The notes under the pieces: generated by a model | Database searches by the model: none | Told to the model about the DNA's origin: nothing | Seen by the model: only the letters and a program-made list of their open reading frames with translations | Made by a program: the position numbers and the translations under genes | Part shown: piece by piece, positions 24,093 to 32,868 of the stretch | Layout of the letters: every line of letters starts with the position of its first letter | How positions within the stretch are numbered: position 1 is the first letter of the stretch | Assembly (NCBI GenBank): GCA_963806015.1 | Contig: CAWDWM010000002.1 | Span: forward strand, 310,001 to 374,000 | Direction of reading: 5' to 3' | DNA from: JAOPZW01 sp963806015 | GTDB taxonomy: Bacteria > Actinomycetota > Thermoleophilia > Solirubrobacterales > Solirubrobacteraceae | Length of the DNA: 64,000 bases

Positions 24093-25421
24093 TCACGTCG
24101 GCAGGGTGACCGTGACGGTTGAACGGTCGACCGTCACGCTGCCGCCGTGGCGCTCGGCCGTGGCCCGGACGATCGCGAGCCCCAGCCCCGTGCCGGGCCG
24201 GCCTGCCGCCTCGGGCGCGCGCCAGAAGCGCTCGAACGCGTGCTCGAGGTCGCCCGGGTCGAGACCCGGCCCCTCGTCGCGCACGGCCAGCGCGGCGACG
24301 CCGTTCGAGACCGTGAGCGAGACGCTGACCTCGCCGCCACGCGGACCGTGGATCTCGGCGTTGTCGAGCAGGTTGTCGAGCGTGCGGCGCAGCGCGTCGG
24401 GTTCGCCGCGGACGGTCACGGGGGTGCACTCGCTCACGCGCGTGCAGTCGCGGCCGGCCACCGCGTCGGCCACGATCGCGTCCAGGCGGACCGGCTGCTC
24501 GGGCGCCGGGCCGGCGCTCTCGCGCTCGAGCGTCAGCAGATCGCCGACCAGCCGCTGCAGCCGCGCCGTGTCGAGCTGGAGGTCGGCCAGGACCTCGGGG
24601 TTGACGCCGTGGCGGGCCAGGAACTCCACGTTGCCCGCCAGCGAGGTCACCGGGGTGCGCAGCTCATGGCTGGCGTCGGCCAGGAAGCGGCGCTCGCGCA
24701 GGCGCGCGGCGTCGAGCGCGGCGAGCATCCCGTTGAGCGCGCGGGCCAGATCGGCGACCTCGTCGTCGCCGCGCGGATCGGGCAGCCGTCGCGAGGCGTC
24801 GCCGGTGCGCTCGATCTCGGCCGCCGCCGAGGACACGCGCGCGAGCGGGCCCAGGCCGCGACGCGTGAGCGCCGCCGCCGCGGCGGCGCCCACCCCGGCG
24901 GCGAGCAGGCCCGAGAGCAGCAGCAGCAGGCCGAGCCGGTGCAGCGTCTGCTCGATGTCGGTGGTGCTGGAGGCGACGAGCACCGCGCCGCCGGCCGCGG
25001 GGCCGCCGTCCTCGGGCAGCGGCGCGGCGTAGAGCCGGACCGGCTCCCCGCTCAGCCGGACGTCGGCGAAGCCGTCGCGCCCGCGGCGCAGCGCGTCCGA
25101 CGCCACGCCGCTGTCGGGCAGCAGCTTGGCGCCGAGGGTGAGCGAGCGCGCCAGGAAGCGCCCATGGCGGTCCAGGACCTCGACCGAGAGCTGGCGCCCG
25201 GCCACCGGCGACTCGAGGGCGCCCGGCGCGGTCAGCAGAGCGGGCGCCGACACGCTGAGCCGGGCGACGTCGACGGCCCGGCGGCGCAGGTTGCTGTCGA
25301 GCGACGCGTGCAGCTGATGGGCCACCAGCAGCTGCGCGCACACCGCGAGGACGGCGACGGCGAGCACGACGGCGAGCGCGGCGGCCGCGGTCAGCCGGCC
25401 CCTCAACGTGCGCGGCGTCAT
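24093..25421 (-). CDS. Sensor histidine kinase (HAMP, HisKA, HATPase)
   Basis: A 442-residue kinase with a membrane segment at about 10-35, a sensor region outside (36-160), a second membrane segment (163-186), HAMP (186-240), a HisKA domain with H252 in DASHELRTPVTSL, and an ATPase domain with N box TLDNLLDNAEIHG, G1 VRDEGPGLD and G2 GTGLGLAIV. It phosphorylates the response regulator encoded just upstream, which overlaps by 4 bases (ATGA). The pair ends a five-gene run with an ABC exporter and a LolA-like protein, so the signal is likely envelope stress or a toxic compound. It is the last gene of the unit. Confidence 0.93.
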   Translation of the reverse strand: MTPRTLRGRLTAAAALAVVLAVAVLAVCAQLLVAHQLHASLDSNLRRRAVDVARLSVSAPALLTAPGALESPVAGRQLSVEVLDRHGRFLARSLTLGAKLLPDSGVASDALRRGRDGFADVRLSGEPVRLYAAPLPEDGGPAAGGAVLVASSTTDIEQTLHRLGLLLLLSGLLAAGVGAAAAAALTRRGLGPLARVSSAAAEIERTGDASRRLPDPRGDDEVADLARALNGMLAALDAARLRERRFLADASHELRTPVTSLAGNVEFLARHGVNPEVLADLQLDTARLQRLVGDLLTLERESAGPAPEQPVRLDAIVADAVAGRDCTRVSECTPVTVRGEPDALRRTLDNLLDNAEIHGPRGGEVSVSLTVSNGVAALAVRDEGPGLDPGDLEHAFERFWRAPEAAGRPGTGLGLAIVRATAERHGGSVTVDRSTVTVTLPT

Positions 25422-26074
25422 GTCCGCAGCATGAACCCCACGCCGCGCACCGTGTGGATGAGCGGCGGCTCGCCCAGCTTGCGGCGCAGGCGCGTGACGT
25501 AGCGGTCGACGACGTTGGGCACGGCCGCCTCCTGCCAGATCTCCTCGATCGCGCGCTCGCGCGAGACCACGACCTGCGCGTTGCGCAGCAGCAGCTCGAG
25601 CAGCGCGCTCTCGCGCGCGGTGAGCGACACCGGGCGCCCACCGCGCTGCGCGGTGCGGGTGCTGAGCTCGAGCACCAGGTCGGCGAAGACGAGGCGGTCG
25701 CGCTCGTCGCGCCCGCGGCGCCCCAGGGCGTGCAGGCGCGCGACCAGCTCCTCCATGGCGAACGGCTTGACCAGGTAGTCGTCGGCTCCGGCTTCGAGGC
25801 CGGCCACGCGGTCGGCCACGGCGTCGCGCGCGGTGAGCATCAGGATCGAGCCGCTCATGCCCTTCGAGCGCAGCCGGCGGCAGACCGCCAGCCCGTCGAC
25901 GCCGGGCATGGTCACGTCGAGGATCACGAGGTCGGGCGCGGAGCGCTCGACCGCCGCCAGCGCGGCGCCGCCGTCGGACGCGCCCTCGACGTCGAAGCCC
26001 TCGGCCGTCAGGCTGCGGGTGAGCATGCGGCGCACGAGCGCGTCGTCGTCGACCACGAGGACGCGCTCGGACAT
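25418..26074 (-). CDS. OmpR-family response regulator
   Basis: A 218-residue regulator. The receiver domain has the acidic pair VVDDDALV, phosphoacceptor D53 (LVILDVTMPG), the switch Thr in MLTARD and the Lys in YLVKPF. The C-terminal winged helix domain shows SLTARESALLELLLRN, NVVDRYVTRLRRKLGE and IHTVRGVGFML. It should bind direct repeats upstream of target promoters once phosphorylated by the coupled kinase. The likely target is its own unit, including the ABC transporter. ATG at 26074, just 4 bases after the permease stop on the same strand. Confidence 0.95.
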   Translation of the reverse strand: MSERVLVVDDDALVRRMLTRSLTAEGFDVEGASDGGAALAAVERSAPDLVILDVTMPGVDGLAVCRRLRSKGMSGSILMLTARDAVADRVAGLEAGADDYLVKPFAMEELVARLHALGRRGRDERDRLVFADLVLELSTRTAQRGGRPVSLTARESALLELLLRNAQVVVSRERAIEEIWQEAAVPNVVDRYVTRLRRKLGEPPLIHTVRGVGFMLRT

Positions 26075-26078
26075 CGCC

Positions 26079-26897
26079 TCATCCGCCGGCGACGTCGCGG
26101 CGCAGGAAGACCAGCAGCGCCGCCACGAAGGCCGGGACCGCGTAGAGCGAGCACACCCACGCCGCGCGCACGATCGGCGCCCAATCCACCGGCTGGCGCA
26201 GCAGCCCCTGCCAGGCGTTGAACTGCGTGCTCAACAGGTAGGGCTGCAGCGCGCCGAGCCCGGGCAGGATGCCGATCAGCTGCAGCAGCAGCGAGGCCAT
26301 GAGGGTGCCGACCACGGCTGCGGCGCTGTTGCGGAAGATGGTCGAGAACAGCAGCCCGATGGCCGCGATGGACAGGATCGGGATGAGGTAGACGAGCAGG
26401 CTGGCGCCGATGAGGACGAGCGCGCGACCGGTGGAGATCGTGGTGCCCGAGAGCGTGGGCAGCGGATGCAGCCCGGAGGCCAGCGAGCCCGCCACCACGG
26501 CGACGGTCCCCGTCAGCGCGATGGCGGCGATCGCGTAGGTCGCCGTCGCCAGCGCCTTGCCCACGAAGACCTGCGCGCGCTCGACCGAGCGCGTGAGGAT
26601 CGTCTTCAGCGTTCCGTTGTGGTCCTCGGCGGCGACGATGTCCCCCGCCACCAGCGCGGTGATGAGCGGGAACATCCAGATCGAGCCGAAGAGCAGCAGC
26701 ACGAGCGGGATCGCCAGGCCGGTCTCGTGGATGTAGCGCCCGAAGGCGACGTCCTCGGGCTGGCCGTTCTGCGTGGCGACGGCCACCGAGAAGATGATCG
26801 GCACCAGCGCCGCGGCGCCGAGGCCGAGATAGGTGCGCTTCTGGAAGCGCAGCTTCTGCAGCTCCCAGCGGTACACGGCGAAGACGCCGGGCCTCAT
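26079..26897 (-). CDS. ABC-2 type transporter permease
   Basis: A 272-residue membrane protein with six hydrophobic segments. The N-terminal RWELQKLRFQKRTYLGLGA and the middle GDIVAAEDHNGTLKTILTRS are typical of ABC-2 permeases that export drugs, peptides or lipids. The ATG at 26897 overlaps the stop of the ATPase gene (ATGA), so subunits are made together. The response regulator follows after 4 bases. Substrate unknown. The close link to a two-component system suggests a detoxification or envelope-maintenance exporter. Confidence 0.9.
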   Translation of the reverse strand: MRPGVFAVYRWELQKLRFQKRTYLGLGAAALVPIIFSVAVATQNGQPEDVAFGRYIHETGLAIPLVLLLFGSIWMFPLITALVAGDIVAAEDHNGTLKTILTRSVERAQVFVGKALATATYAIAAIALTGTVAVVAGSLASGLHPLPTLSGTTISTGRALVLIGASLLVYLIPILSIAAIGLLFSTIFRNSAAAVVGTLMASLLLQLIGILPGLGALQPYLLSTQFNAWQGLLRQPVDWAPIVRAAWVCSLYAVPAFVAALLVFLRRDVAGG

Positions 26898-27856
26898 GCC
26901 GCCCTCCCGATCACGGCCGGCGCGGCGTCCGGAGCGGCCTCGCCGTCGCCCTCGGTGAGCGCGAAGAAGAGGTCTTCGAGCGTCGCGCGGTTGGGCGCCA
27001 GCTCGAGCACGAGCGCGTGCGCCTCGGCCAGGGCCAGCGACAGCTCGCCGACCGAGGCCTCGGAGGTGGCGTGGAAGGCGATGCCGCCGTGCTCGGCCGG
27101 CCCGGCGTCCTCGATCCCGGGCTGGGCCGCGCACACGGCCAGCGCGCGCTCGTCGTCGGTGGTGCGCAGGTGGTAGACGGTGCTCGCGGCGCGGCGCAGG
27201 TCCGCCAGCGTCCCCTCGTAGGCCATGCGCCCGCGACGGATGATCGCCACGCGGTTGCAGAGCTCCTCGACCTCGGCCAGCAGGTGGCTGGAGAGCAGCA
27301 CGGTCATCCCGTCGTCGGCCAGGCGGCGCACCAGCAGCCGCATGTCGCGCATGCCCGCGGGGTCCAGCCCGGTCGCGGGCTCGTCGAGGAGCATGAGCCG
27401 CGGCCGGCGCAGCAGGGCGGCGGCGATCCCCAGGCGCTGGCGCATGCCGTGCGAGTAGCCCCCGACGCGGTCTGCGGCCCGGTCACGCAGCTCGACGATG
27501 TCCAGAACCTCGTCGATCCGCCCGCCGGCGCCGTCGCCGTCCAGGGCCGCGCACAGCTCGAGGTTGCGCCGGCCCGTCATGTAGGGGTAGAAGCGCGGCG
27601 CCTCCACGAAGCCGGCGACGCCGTCCAGCGCGGCCACGCCCGCCTGCGGGTCACGCCCGAACAGCCGCACGCTGCCCGCCGTCGGACGGATGAGCCCGAG
27701 CATCATGCGCAGCGACGTCGTCTTGCCGGCGCCGTTGGGGCCCAGGTAGCCGAAGACGTCGCCGGGGAGCACCGTCAGGTCGACGCCGTCGACGGCGACC
27801 AGCTCGCCGTAGCGCTTGACGAGGCCGCGGACCTCGATCGGGGGCGCATCGGACAC
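26894..27856 (-). CDS. ABC transporter ATP-binding protein
   Basis: A 320-residue ATPase. Walker A is GPNGAGKTTSLRMM, the signature is YSHGMRQRLGIA, Walker B is LMLLDEPATGLDPAG, and the switch His is in LLSSHLLAEVEEL. After residue 220 it has the C-terminal extension seen in drug-resistance ATPases of the DrrA/CcmA type (TVYHLRTTDDERALAV, NRATLEDLFFALTEGDGE). GTG at 27856 lies 2 bases after the stop of the LolA-like gene. It powers the permease encoded next. Confidence 0.95.
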   Translation of the reverse strand: MSDAPPIEVRGLVKRYGELVAVDGVDLTVLPGDVFGYLGPNGAGKTTSLRMMLGLIRPTAGSVRLFGRDPQAGVAALDGVAGFVEAPRFYPYMTGRRNLELCAALDGDGAGGRIDEVLDIVELRDRAADRVGGYSHGMRQRLGIAAALLRRPRLMLLDEPATGLDPAGMRDMRLLVRRLADDGMTVLLSSHLLAEVEELCNRVAIIRRGRMAYEGTLADLRRAASTVYHLRTTDDERALAVCAAQPGIEDAGPAEHGGIAFHATSEASVGELSLALAEAHALVLELAPNRATLEDLFFALTEGDGEAAPDAAPAVIGRAA

Positions 27857-27858
27857 GG

Positions 27859-29043
27859 TCAGAGCCCCCGCGCCGCCGCCTCGGCGGCCGTGGGCGGGAC
27901 GGAGCCGGCGACGGTGTAGCCGACGCCGCCGCGCTCGAAGCGCACGACGGTGCCGAGTGCCGTATCGAGCTCCTGGCCCGAGACCCCGTTGATCGAGATC
28001 TTCGGCAGGCTCAACCCGCCGCCGTCGCGCTGCGCCTTCGGGGCCTGCGGCTCGGCCTGCGGCGCGGCGCTCTGCAGCACGGCGATGCCGCCCAGCCCCC
28101 GGCCGTAGGTCACGAGCGCGCCGGGCGTCCCGTCGAGGTCGACGAGGCGGACGTCCTGGCGGGGCAGGCCGACGAGCGTGGCGGGCGCGGTGATCGTGAA
28201 CGGCACCTTGGCCTGGACGGCCTTCAGCCCGGTCACCGCCGCGGGCTGACCGGGGGCGCCCGAGTCGCCGGGACTGAGGTCGACGACGTGGGCGCCGGCC
28301 GGCTGCGGGATGGCGAGGTCGCTCGCCGCCACCGCGCCGAAGGAGATGCTGGTGGCCTTCAGCTCGAGCACCGGGTCGCCGCCGCTGCTGGCGTACACCG
28401 CGGCGCGCAGCGGCACGCCGTGCTCGGCGTCCCACGCCGCCTCGACGCCGCCGAGCAGGCCGCCGTCGTGGCGCGGAGTGATGCGGACGGTGTAGGCCGG
28501 GCGCCCGGCGACGTCGCTGGGCTGCGCGCCCGAGAGCGTGGCGCGCTGCGTCAGGTGGGTGAGCGCATCCTGGATGCGGGCCAGCGAGGGCACCGGCTCA
28601 TTCGCGGCCTTCTGGTGGTCGCGCGGCAGCGTGGCCCGGTAGACCGTGTTCGACGCCGTCTCGATGACCGACAGCCGGTCGCCGTCGAGCAGCACCTGCA
28701 CGTCGCCGGCGCGGCCGTCCGCGCTCGAGGCCTGCAGCTCGAGGCGCAGCTTGTCGCCGGCGGCCCACAGGCGGCCCTTGGCCCCGGAGAGCAGCGGATC
28801 GCTGCCCTGCAGGCTGGCGGCGTCGATGAGGTGGTTGGTGAAGGTGATCCGCGCCGTCACGCCGGCGACCGACGGGGCGGCGAGCGCGTCGTGCACGGCC
28901 TGCGCGAGCGGCTTGGGCGGTGGCGTGGGCCCCGACCCGCCGGTGGCGAGGGCGATCGCGGCGGCGCTGCCGGCCAGGATGGCCACGACCGCGGCACACA
29001 GGGCGAGCAGACGACGAGTTGAGATGTGGCGCAGGTACGACAT
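27859..29043 (-). CDS. LolA/RseB-like periplasmic-facing lipid-binding protein
   Basis: A 394-residue protein with an N-terminal membrane anchor (RRLLALCAAVVAILAGSAAAIALA) and no lipobox Cys. The next 200 residues resemble the half-barrel LolA/MucB fold: VAGVTARITFTNHL, KGRLWAAGDKLRLELQ, VQVLLDGDRLSVIET and GRPAYTVRITPRHDGG. The C-terminal part (from about 260) is a second domain with GLGGIAVLQSA and GGVGYTVAGSVPP. In these bacteria such proteins are annotated as outer membrane lipoprotein carriers but may instead sense lipids or stress. It heads the five-gene unit with ABC exporter and kinase/regulator. ATG at 29043 with GGAGG upstream. Confidence 0.8.
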   Translation of the reverse strand: MSYLRHISTRRLLALCAAVVAILAGSAAAIALATGGSGPTPPPKPLAQAVHDALAAPSVAGVTARITFTNHLIDAASLQGSDPLLSGAKGRLWAAGDKLRLELQASSADGRAGDVQVLLDGDRLSVIETASNTVYRATLPRDHQKAANEPVPSLARIQDALTHLTQRATLSGAQPSDVAGRPAYTVRITPRHDGGLLGGVEAAWDAEHGVPLRAAVYASSGGDPVLELKATSISFGAVAASDLAIPQPAGAHVVDLSPGDSGAPGQPAAVTGLKAVQAKVPFTITAPATLVGLPRQDVRLVDLDGTPGALVTYGRGLGGIAVLQSAAPQAEPQAPKAQRDGGGLSLPKISINGVSGQELDTALGTVVRFERGGVGYTVAGSVPPTAAEAAARGL

Positions 29044-29126
29044 CGACAGCCTCCGGTCTCTACAGCGTAGGCCGCAGGCTAGGCACGCTCTCTGAAAGAA
29101 CCGTGACGCCTTGCGCAGCCGGCCGG

Positions 29127-30029
29127 CTACGGCAGTCCGGCGTGCGGGACGTCGACCGCGGCGGTGAGCAGGACCGCCTCGCGGGCCGCGCTGCGGCTCT
29201 CCTCACCGAAGTCGGGCGCCGCGCACATGAGCAGGGCGCGGCCGTCGTCGCCGCCGAGCATGCACGCGAAGACGTTCAGGCCCTCCGGGGCGGCGATCTC
29301 GTCGACGATCGCCCCGCCCGGGGCCAGGCGCACGCACCGCGCGCCCACCTCGTCGGCGGCCCAGATGTGACCCTCGGCGTCCAGCGCGCACCCATCGGGT
29401 CCGAACTGCAGCTGCCCCAGCGTCTCCGCGAGGGTGGTGAGCTCCGGGGTGGGCGCGACCTGGGCCCAGATGCGCCGGTCGGTCAGGGCGCCGTCGCCCT
29501 CGATGGTGAACGCGCTGTAGCGAGCGCCGGCCGTCTCGCCCACGATGAGCGTCCGCCCGTCGGGAGTGATGACCGAGCCGTTGGGGAACAGCAGGTCCTC
29601 GGCGGCGACCGAGGCCGCCCCGTCGGGGTCCACGCGGATCAGCGCCGCCGGCGCGGGATCGGCGCCGCCCATCAGGTCGAAGCCGAAGTTCCCCGCGTAG
29701 GCGCGGCCCTGATCGTCGACCACGATGTCGTTGAGGTGCCCGGTGCAGTACTCGCTCACGTCGGCGTGCACCGTCGCGTCGGTCCCGGGACTCCAGCGCA
29801 GGATGCGGTGGTCGCGCATCGAGACGACGAGCATCGAGCCGTCGGGCATCCAGCCCAGGCCCGACGGTTGCCCCTCGACGGACAGCTGCTCCTCGGTCGC
29901 GCCCGACGGATCGACCGTCATGACCAGCCGGCGGTAGAAGTCCGACACCCACCAGCGGCCCGCCCGCCAGCGCGGGCTCTCGAAGAAGGACCCGCCCTCC
30001 ACCAGCGTCTGCAGCACTCGTCCGGACAA
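29127..30029 (-). CDS. SMP-30/gluconolactonase-family hydrolase
   Basis: A 300-residue six-bladed propeller. The conserved metal Glu is in GSFFESPRWRAGRWWVSDF, the Asn in HLNDIVVDDQGRAY, a second in LFPNGSVITPDGRTL, and the Asp region in FGPDGCALDAEGHIW. Family members hydrolyse sugar lactones or phosphoesters with a bound divalent metal in the cytoplasm. TTG start at 30029 is supported by AGAGGAG 8 bases before it. The AraC regulator gene ends 18 bases upstream on the same strand, so co-transcription is likely. Confidence 0.9.
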   Translation of the reverse strand: MSGRVLQTLVEGGSFFESPRWRAGRWWVSDFYRRLVMTVDPSGATEEQLSVEGQPSGLGWMPDGSMLVVSMRDHRILRWSPGTDATVHADVSEYCTGHLNDIVVDDQGRAYAGNFGFDLMGGADPAPAALIRVDPDGAASVAAEDLLFPNGSVITPDGRTLIVGETAGARYSAFTIEGDGALTDRRIWAQVAPTPELTTLAETLGQLQFGPDGCALDAEGHIWAADEVGARCVRLAPGGAIVDEIAAPEGLNVFACMLGGDDGRALLMCAAPDFGEESRSAAREAVLLTAAVDVPHAGLP

Positions 30030-30047
30030 GGCTCGCTCCTCTCTCGG

Positions 30048-30980
30048 TTATGCAGCGGCGCGCGACGCCGCCCGCCAGCGGCCGGGCGCGGCACCGTGGT
30101 GGCGCTTGAACGCCGCCGCGAACGCGAACTCCGAGCCGTAGCCGAGGGACTGCGCGATCGCCGCGAGGCGCTGGTCGCTGTCACGCAGACGCTCGCGCGC
30201 GAGCGCCATCCGCCACTGGGTCAGGTAGGTGAGCGGCGCTTCGCCGAGCAGCTCGGTGAAACGCCGCGCGAAGGCCGAGCGCGACAGCGCCGCCGCGGCG
30301 GCGAGGTCGGCCACCGTCCACTGGCGCGCCGGGTCGGCGTGCAGGGCGCGCAGCGCCGCACCGATGTGGGGATCGCCGGAGGCGCGAAACCAGGCCGGCG
30401 CGTGCGCGTCGCGCGCCGTGAAGTGCTCGCGCAGCACCTGGACCAAGGCGACGTCGAGCAGTCGGTCGAGCAGGGCCTGCTGGCCGGGCTCGTCGCGCAG
30501 CATCTCGCGCCCGAGCAGGTCCATCGTGGCGCGCAGGGTACTCCCCGGCTCCGGGCGCAGCTGGAAGGTCGCAGGCAGCGAATCGAGCGTCGAGCGAACG
30601 AGATCGCCCTCGAAGTCGTAGGCGCCGCAGAAGAACACGGTCGCCGGACCGTCGCCCGCGGTAACGCGACGCCGCCCGGTGGGGTCGAGCGGCAGGTCGG
30701 CGAAGGGGATACACCGCGCCCCCGGCGCGTGGGCCATCTGGTGGTGCGTGGACTCGCGCACGAGCACGATGTCGCCGGGCACGAGCCTGAGGGCCTGCTC
30801 GGGGGCAGCGGTCCACAGATGCGCCTCGCCCGCCACCACGGCGTGGACGGAGATGCGCGGCCCCGCCGGGAACCGCACCCCCCAATCGCCGTGCACCGTC
30901 GTGTGCGCGAACGCGGCTCCGCGGGCCCGTGAACGCTGGAGGAGGTCGGTGAGCACATCCACGATTTGGGACGATCGCAT
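30048..30980 (-). CDS. AraC-family transcriptional regulator (cupin sensor)
   Basis: A 310-residue regulator. The N-terminal cupin-type sensor (AraC_binding_2-like) runs to about 195: GDWGVRFPAGPRISVHAVV, LRLVPGDIVLVREST and FFCGAYDFEGD. The C-terminal double helix-turn-helix spans about 205-305 (WTVADLAAAAALSRSAFARRF, then RLAAIAQSLGYGSEFAF with the conserved GY). ATG at 30980. It is divergent from an MDR oxidoreductase and followed by the SMP-30 gene, the likely targets. A perfect 18-base palindrome touches its start codon. Confidence 0.92.
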   Translation of the reverse strand: MRSSQIVDVLTDLLQRSRARGAAFAHTTVHGDWGVRFPAGPRISVHAVVAGEAHLWTAAPEQALRLVPGDIVLVRESTHHQMAHAPGARCIPFADLPLDPTGRRRVTAGDGPATVFFCGAYDFEGDLVRSTLDSLPATFQLRPEPGSTLRATMDLLGREMLRDEPGQQALLDRLLDVALVQVLREHFTARDAHAPAWFRASGDPHIGAALRALHADPARQWTVADLAAAAALSRSAFARRFTELLGEAPLTYLTQWRMALARERLRDSDQRLAAIAQSLGYGSEFAFAAAFKRHHGAAPGRWRAASRAAA

Positions 30981-30981
30981 A

Positions 30982-30999
30982 TTGATCGGGCCCGATCAA
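30982..30999. promoter_or_regulatory. Perfect 18-base palindrome, probable operator
   Basis: TTGATCGGGCCCGATCAA reads the same on both strands. It lies one base before the AraC start codon and in the shared gap to the divergent oxidoreductase. A dimeric repressor bound here would cover the AraC translation start and both promoters. Confidence 0.55.
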
Positions 31000-31059
31000 G
31001 CATGGAATCGGCCATCCTGCGACGCTGTACTGGACTCTCCACGAATCAGGAGACCGCAG

Positions 31060-31980
31060 ATGCCACAGGCCGTTCGCTTCAATCGATATGGCGGGATCGA
31101 CGTCCTCGACGTCGTCGAGGTCGAGCCGCAGGCGCCGGGCGAGGGCGAGGTCGCCGTGCGCGTGAAGGCGGCGGGGATCAATCCCGGCGAGGCCTCGATC
31201 CGCAATGGCAGCGTGCACGATCGCTGGCCGGCGACGTTCCCGTCCGGCCAGGGCAGCGACTTCGCCGGCGTCGTCGCAGAGGTCGGCCCGGGCGTCGAGG
31301 GCGTGGCGGTCGGCGACGAGGTGATCGGCTTCACGCACAACCGCGCCAGCCAGGCCGAGGTGGTCCTCACCGAGGCGCAGAACCTCACGGCGCGCCCGGC
31401 CGGCGTGCCGTGGGAGGTCGCGGGCTCGCTGTTCGTCGTCGGCACCACCGCCTGGGCCGCCGTGCGCGCCGTGTCGCTCAGCGCCGATGACGTGGTGGCG
31501 ATCTCGGGCGCCGCCGGCGGCGTCGGCACGATCGCGGTGCAGCTGGCGCGCCGGAGCGGCGCGACCGTCATCGCCCTGGCCAGCGAGGACCACCACGAGT
31601 GGCTGCGCGACCACGGGGCGATCCCGGTGAGCTATGGCGAGGGCGTCGCCGAGCGCATCCGCGCCGCGGGCGGCGGCCGCCTCGACGCGTTCATCGACAC
31701 GTTCGGGTCGGGCTACGTCGACCTGGCGATCGAGCTCGGGGTGACGCCGGAGCGAATCGACACGATCATCGACTGGGACGCCGCGCAGCGCTACGGCGTG
31801 CGCACCGAGGGCAACATGGCCGGGGCGAGCGCCGAGACGCTGGCCGAGCTCGCGGGACTGATCGCGCAGGGCGAGCTCGAGATCCCGATCGCCCGCGTCC
31901 ATCCGCTGGCCGAGGTCCGCGCCGCCTACGGCGAGCTGGAGCGCCGCCACACGCTGGGCAAGATCGTCCTCGTGCCCTGA
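31060..31980 (+). CDS. NADP-dependent MDR oxidoreductase
   Basis: A 306-residue zinc-free MDR enzyme. The GroES-like domain shows VKAAGINPGEASIRNG and GSDFAGVVAEVGPGV. The cofactor domain has AISGAAGGVGTIAVQLAR, and the C-terminus ends in LGKIVLVP. Quinone or enone reduction with NADPH is the family reaction. ATG at 31060 with AGGAGA 8 bases upstream. It is divergent from the AraC gene and probably controlled by it. A second zinc-free MDR enzyme lies at 9382-10311, but the two are not close copies. Confidence 0.9.
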   Translation: MPQAVRFNRYGGIDVLDVVEVEPQAPGEGEVAVRVKAAGINPGEASIRNGSVHDRWPATFPSGQGSDFAGVVAEVGPGVEGVAVGDEVIGFTHNRASQAEVVLTEAQNLTARPAGVPWEVAGSLFVVGTTAWAAVRAVSLSADDVVAISGAAGGVGTIAVQLARRSGATVIALASEDHHEWLRDHGAIPVSYGEGVAERIRAAGGGRLDAFIDTFGSGYVDLAIELGVTPERIDTIIDWDAAQRYGVRTEGNMAGASAETLAELAGLIAQGELEIPIARVHPLAEVRAAYGELERRHTLGKIVLVP

Positions 31981-31988
31981 GCCGAGGC

Positions 31989-32783
31989 TCAGTCCTCGTC
32001 GCGCGGCCACAGCCGCGGGAACAGCGGATGCTCGAGCACGTCGCCCTGGGCCAGCACGCCCTCGAGCTCGGGGAAGGCCGGGCTCGTGGCGTGCGGACGC
32101 ACGGCGAAGCGCACGTCGTCGCCGACGATGCGGACCGAGAACGCGCGCCGGCGCCGGCGCGAGCCCGCGGCCGCGTGCAGGGTCAGCATGTTGAAGGCGA
32201 CGGCGTCGCCCGGCTCCAGGGCCCAGCCGAGGATCGTGTGCGCCGCGCGGTCGGCCTCGACGTCGGGCACCTCGGCGAAGGCGCCGTCGTCGAAGACGAG
32301 GGCGCGATCGTCGAAGAAGCTGCGCGGCATGTACCACGTGCGCGTCGCGTGCGAGCCTGCGACGAACTCGAGCGTGCTCTCGCGCGGCACCGGGTCGAGC
32401 GGGATCCAGAACGACACCGTGTCGACGCCGTCGACGTTGTAGAAGGGCTGGTCCTGGTGCCACGGCGTGCGCAGCGTGGTGCCCGGCTCCTTGACCAGCA
32501 GGTGGTCGTGATGCAGGCGCGCGGTGCGCGAGCCCATGAGCTGCGCGGCGACCTCGCCCAGCCGCGAGCCGCGGATGACCTCCTCGTACTCCGCCACGCG
32601 CGTCCAGTTGCGGAAGTCCTCGAAGAAGCGCCCCGCCCCCGCCTCGCCGCCCTCGATGGCGCGCTCGCTGGGCTCGGCCAGGTTCTGCTCGACGCCCTGG
32701 GCCAGCAGCGCGACCTCGCGGTCGTCGAGCAGGCCGCGCACGACGCACGCACCGTCGCGCTGGAACTCGTTGGCGCCGGCCAC
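31989..32783 (-). CDS. Phytanoyl-CoA dioxygenase-family Fe(II)/2-oxoglutarate oxygenase
   Basis: A 264-residue oxygenase with a double-stranded beta-helix core. The iron facial triad is HxD in WHQDQPFYN and the distal His in TLHAAAGSRR; the Arg for 2-oxoglutarate is in FSVRIVGDD. The N-terminal QRDGACVVRGLLDD block is typical of PhyH. The substrate may be a hydroxylated lipid or a small metabolite. GTG at 32783 has a TAGGCT box 6 bases before it. It is convergent with the MDR gene (8 bases between stops). Confidence 0.92.
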   Translation of the reverse strand: MAGANEFQRDGACVVRGLLDDREVALLAQGVEQNLAEPSERAIEGGEAGAGRFFEDFRNWTRVAEYEEVIRGSRLGEVAAQLMGSRTARLHHDHLLVKEPGTTLRTPWHQDQPFYNVDGVDTVSFWIPLDPVPRESTLEFVAGSHATRTWYMPRSFFDDRALVFDDGAFAEVPDVEADRAAHTILGWALEPGDAVAFNMLTLHAAAGSRRRRRAFSVRIVGDDVRFAVRPHATSPAFPELEGVLAQGDVLEHPLFPRLWPRDED

Positions 32784-32789
32784 CCGGTC

Positions 32790-32795
32790 AGCCTA
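32790..32795 (-). promoter_or_regulatory. TAGGCT -10 box, leaderless
   Basis: On the minus strand TAGGCT ends 6 bases before the GTG at 32783 of the dioxygenase. Confidence 0.45.
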
Positions 32796-32868
32796 GCCGC
32801 GCTGTGACAGTGCGTGAATAAGGCGTCCTACGTCGGGTAGGAGCGCGTCAGCCTGCAGAGGAGGAGAC

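Noticed and set aside
9382..31980. The two MDR oxidoreductases as a recent duplication
   Set aside because: Both lack the zinc cluster and share the general fold motifs only; surrounding sequence and motif wording differ, so they are separate family members.
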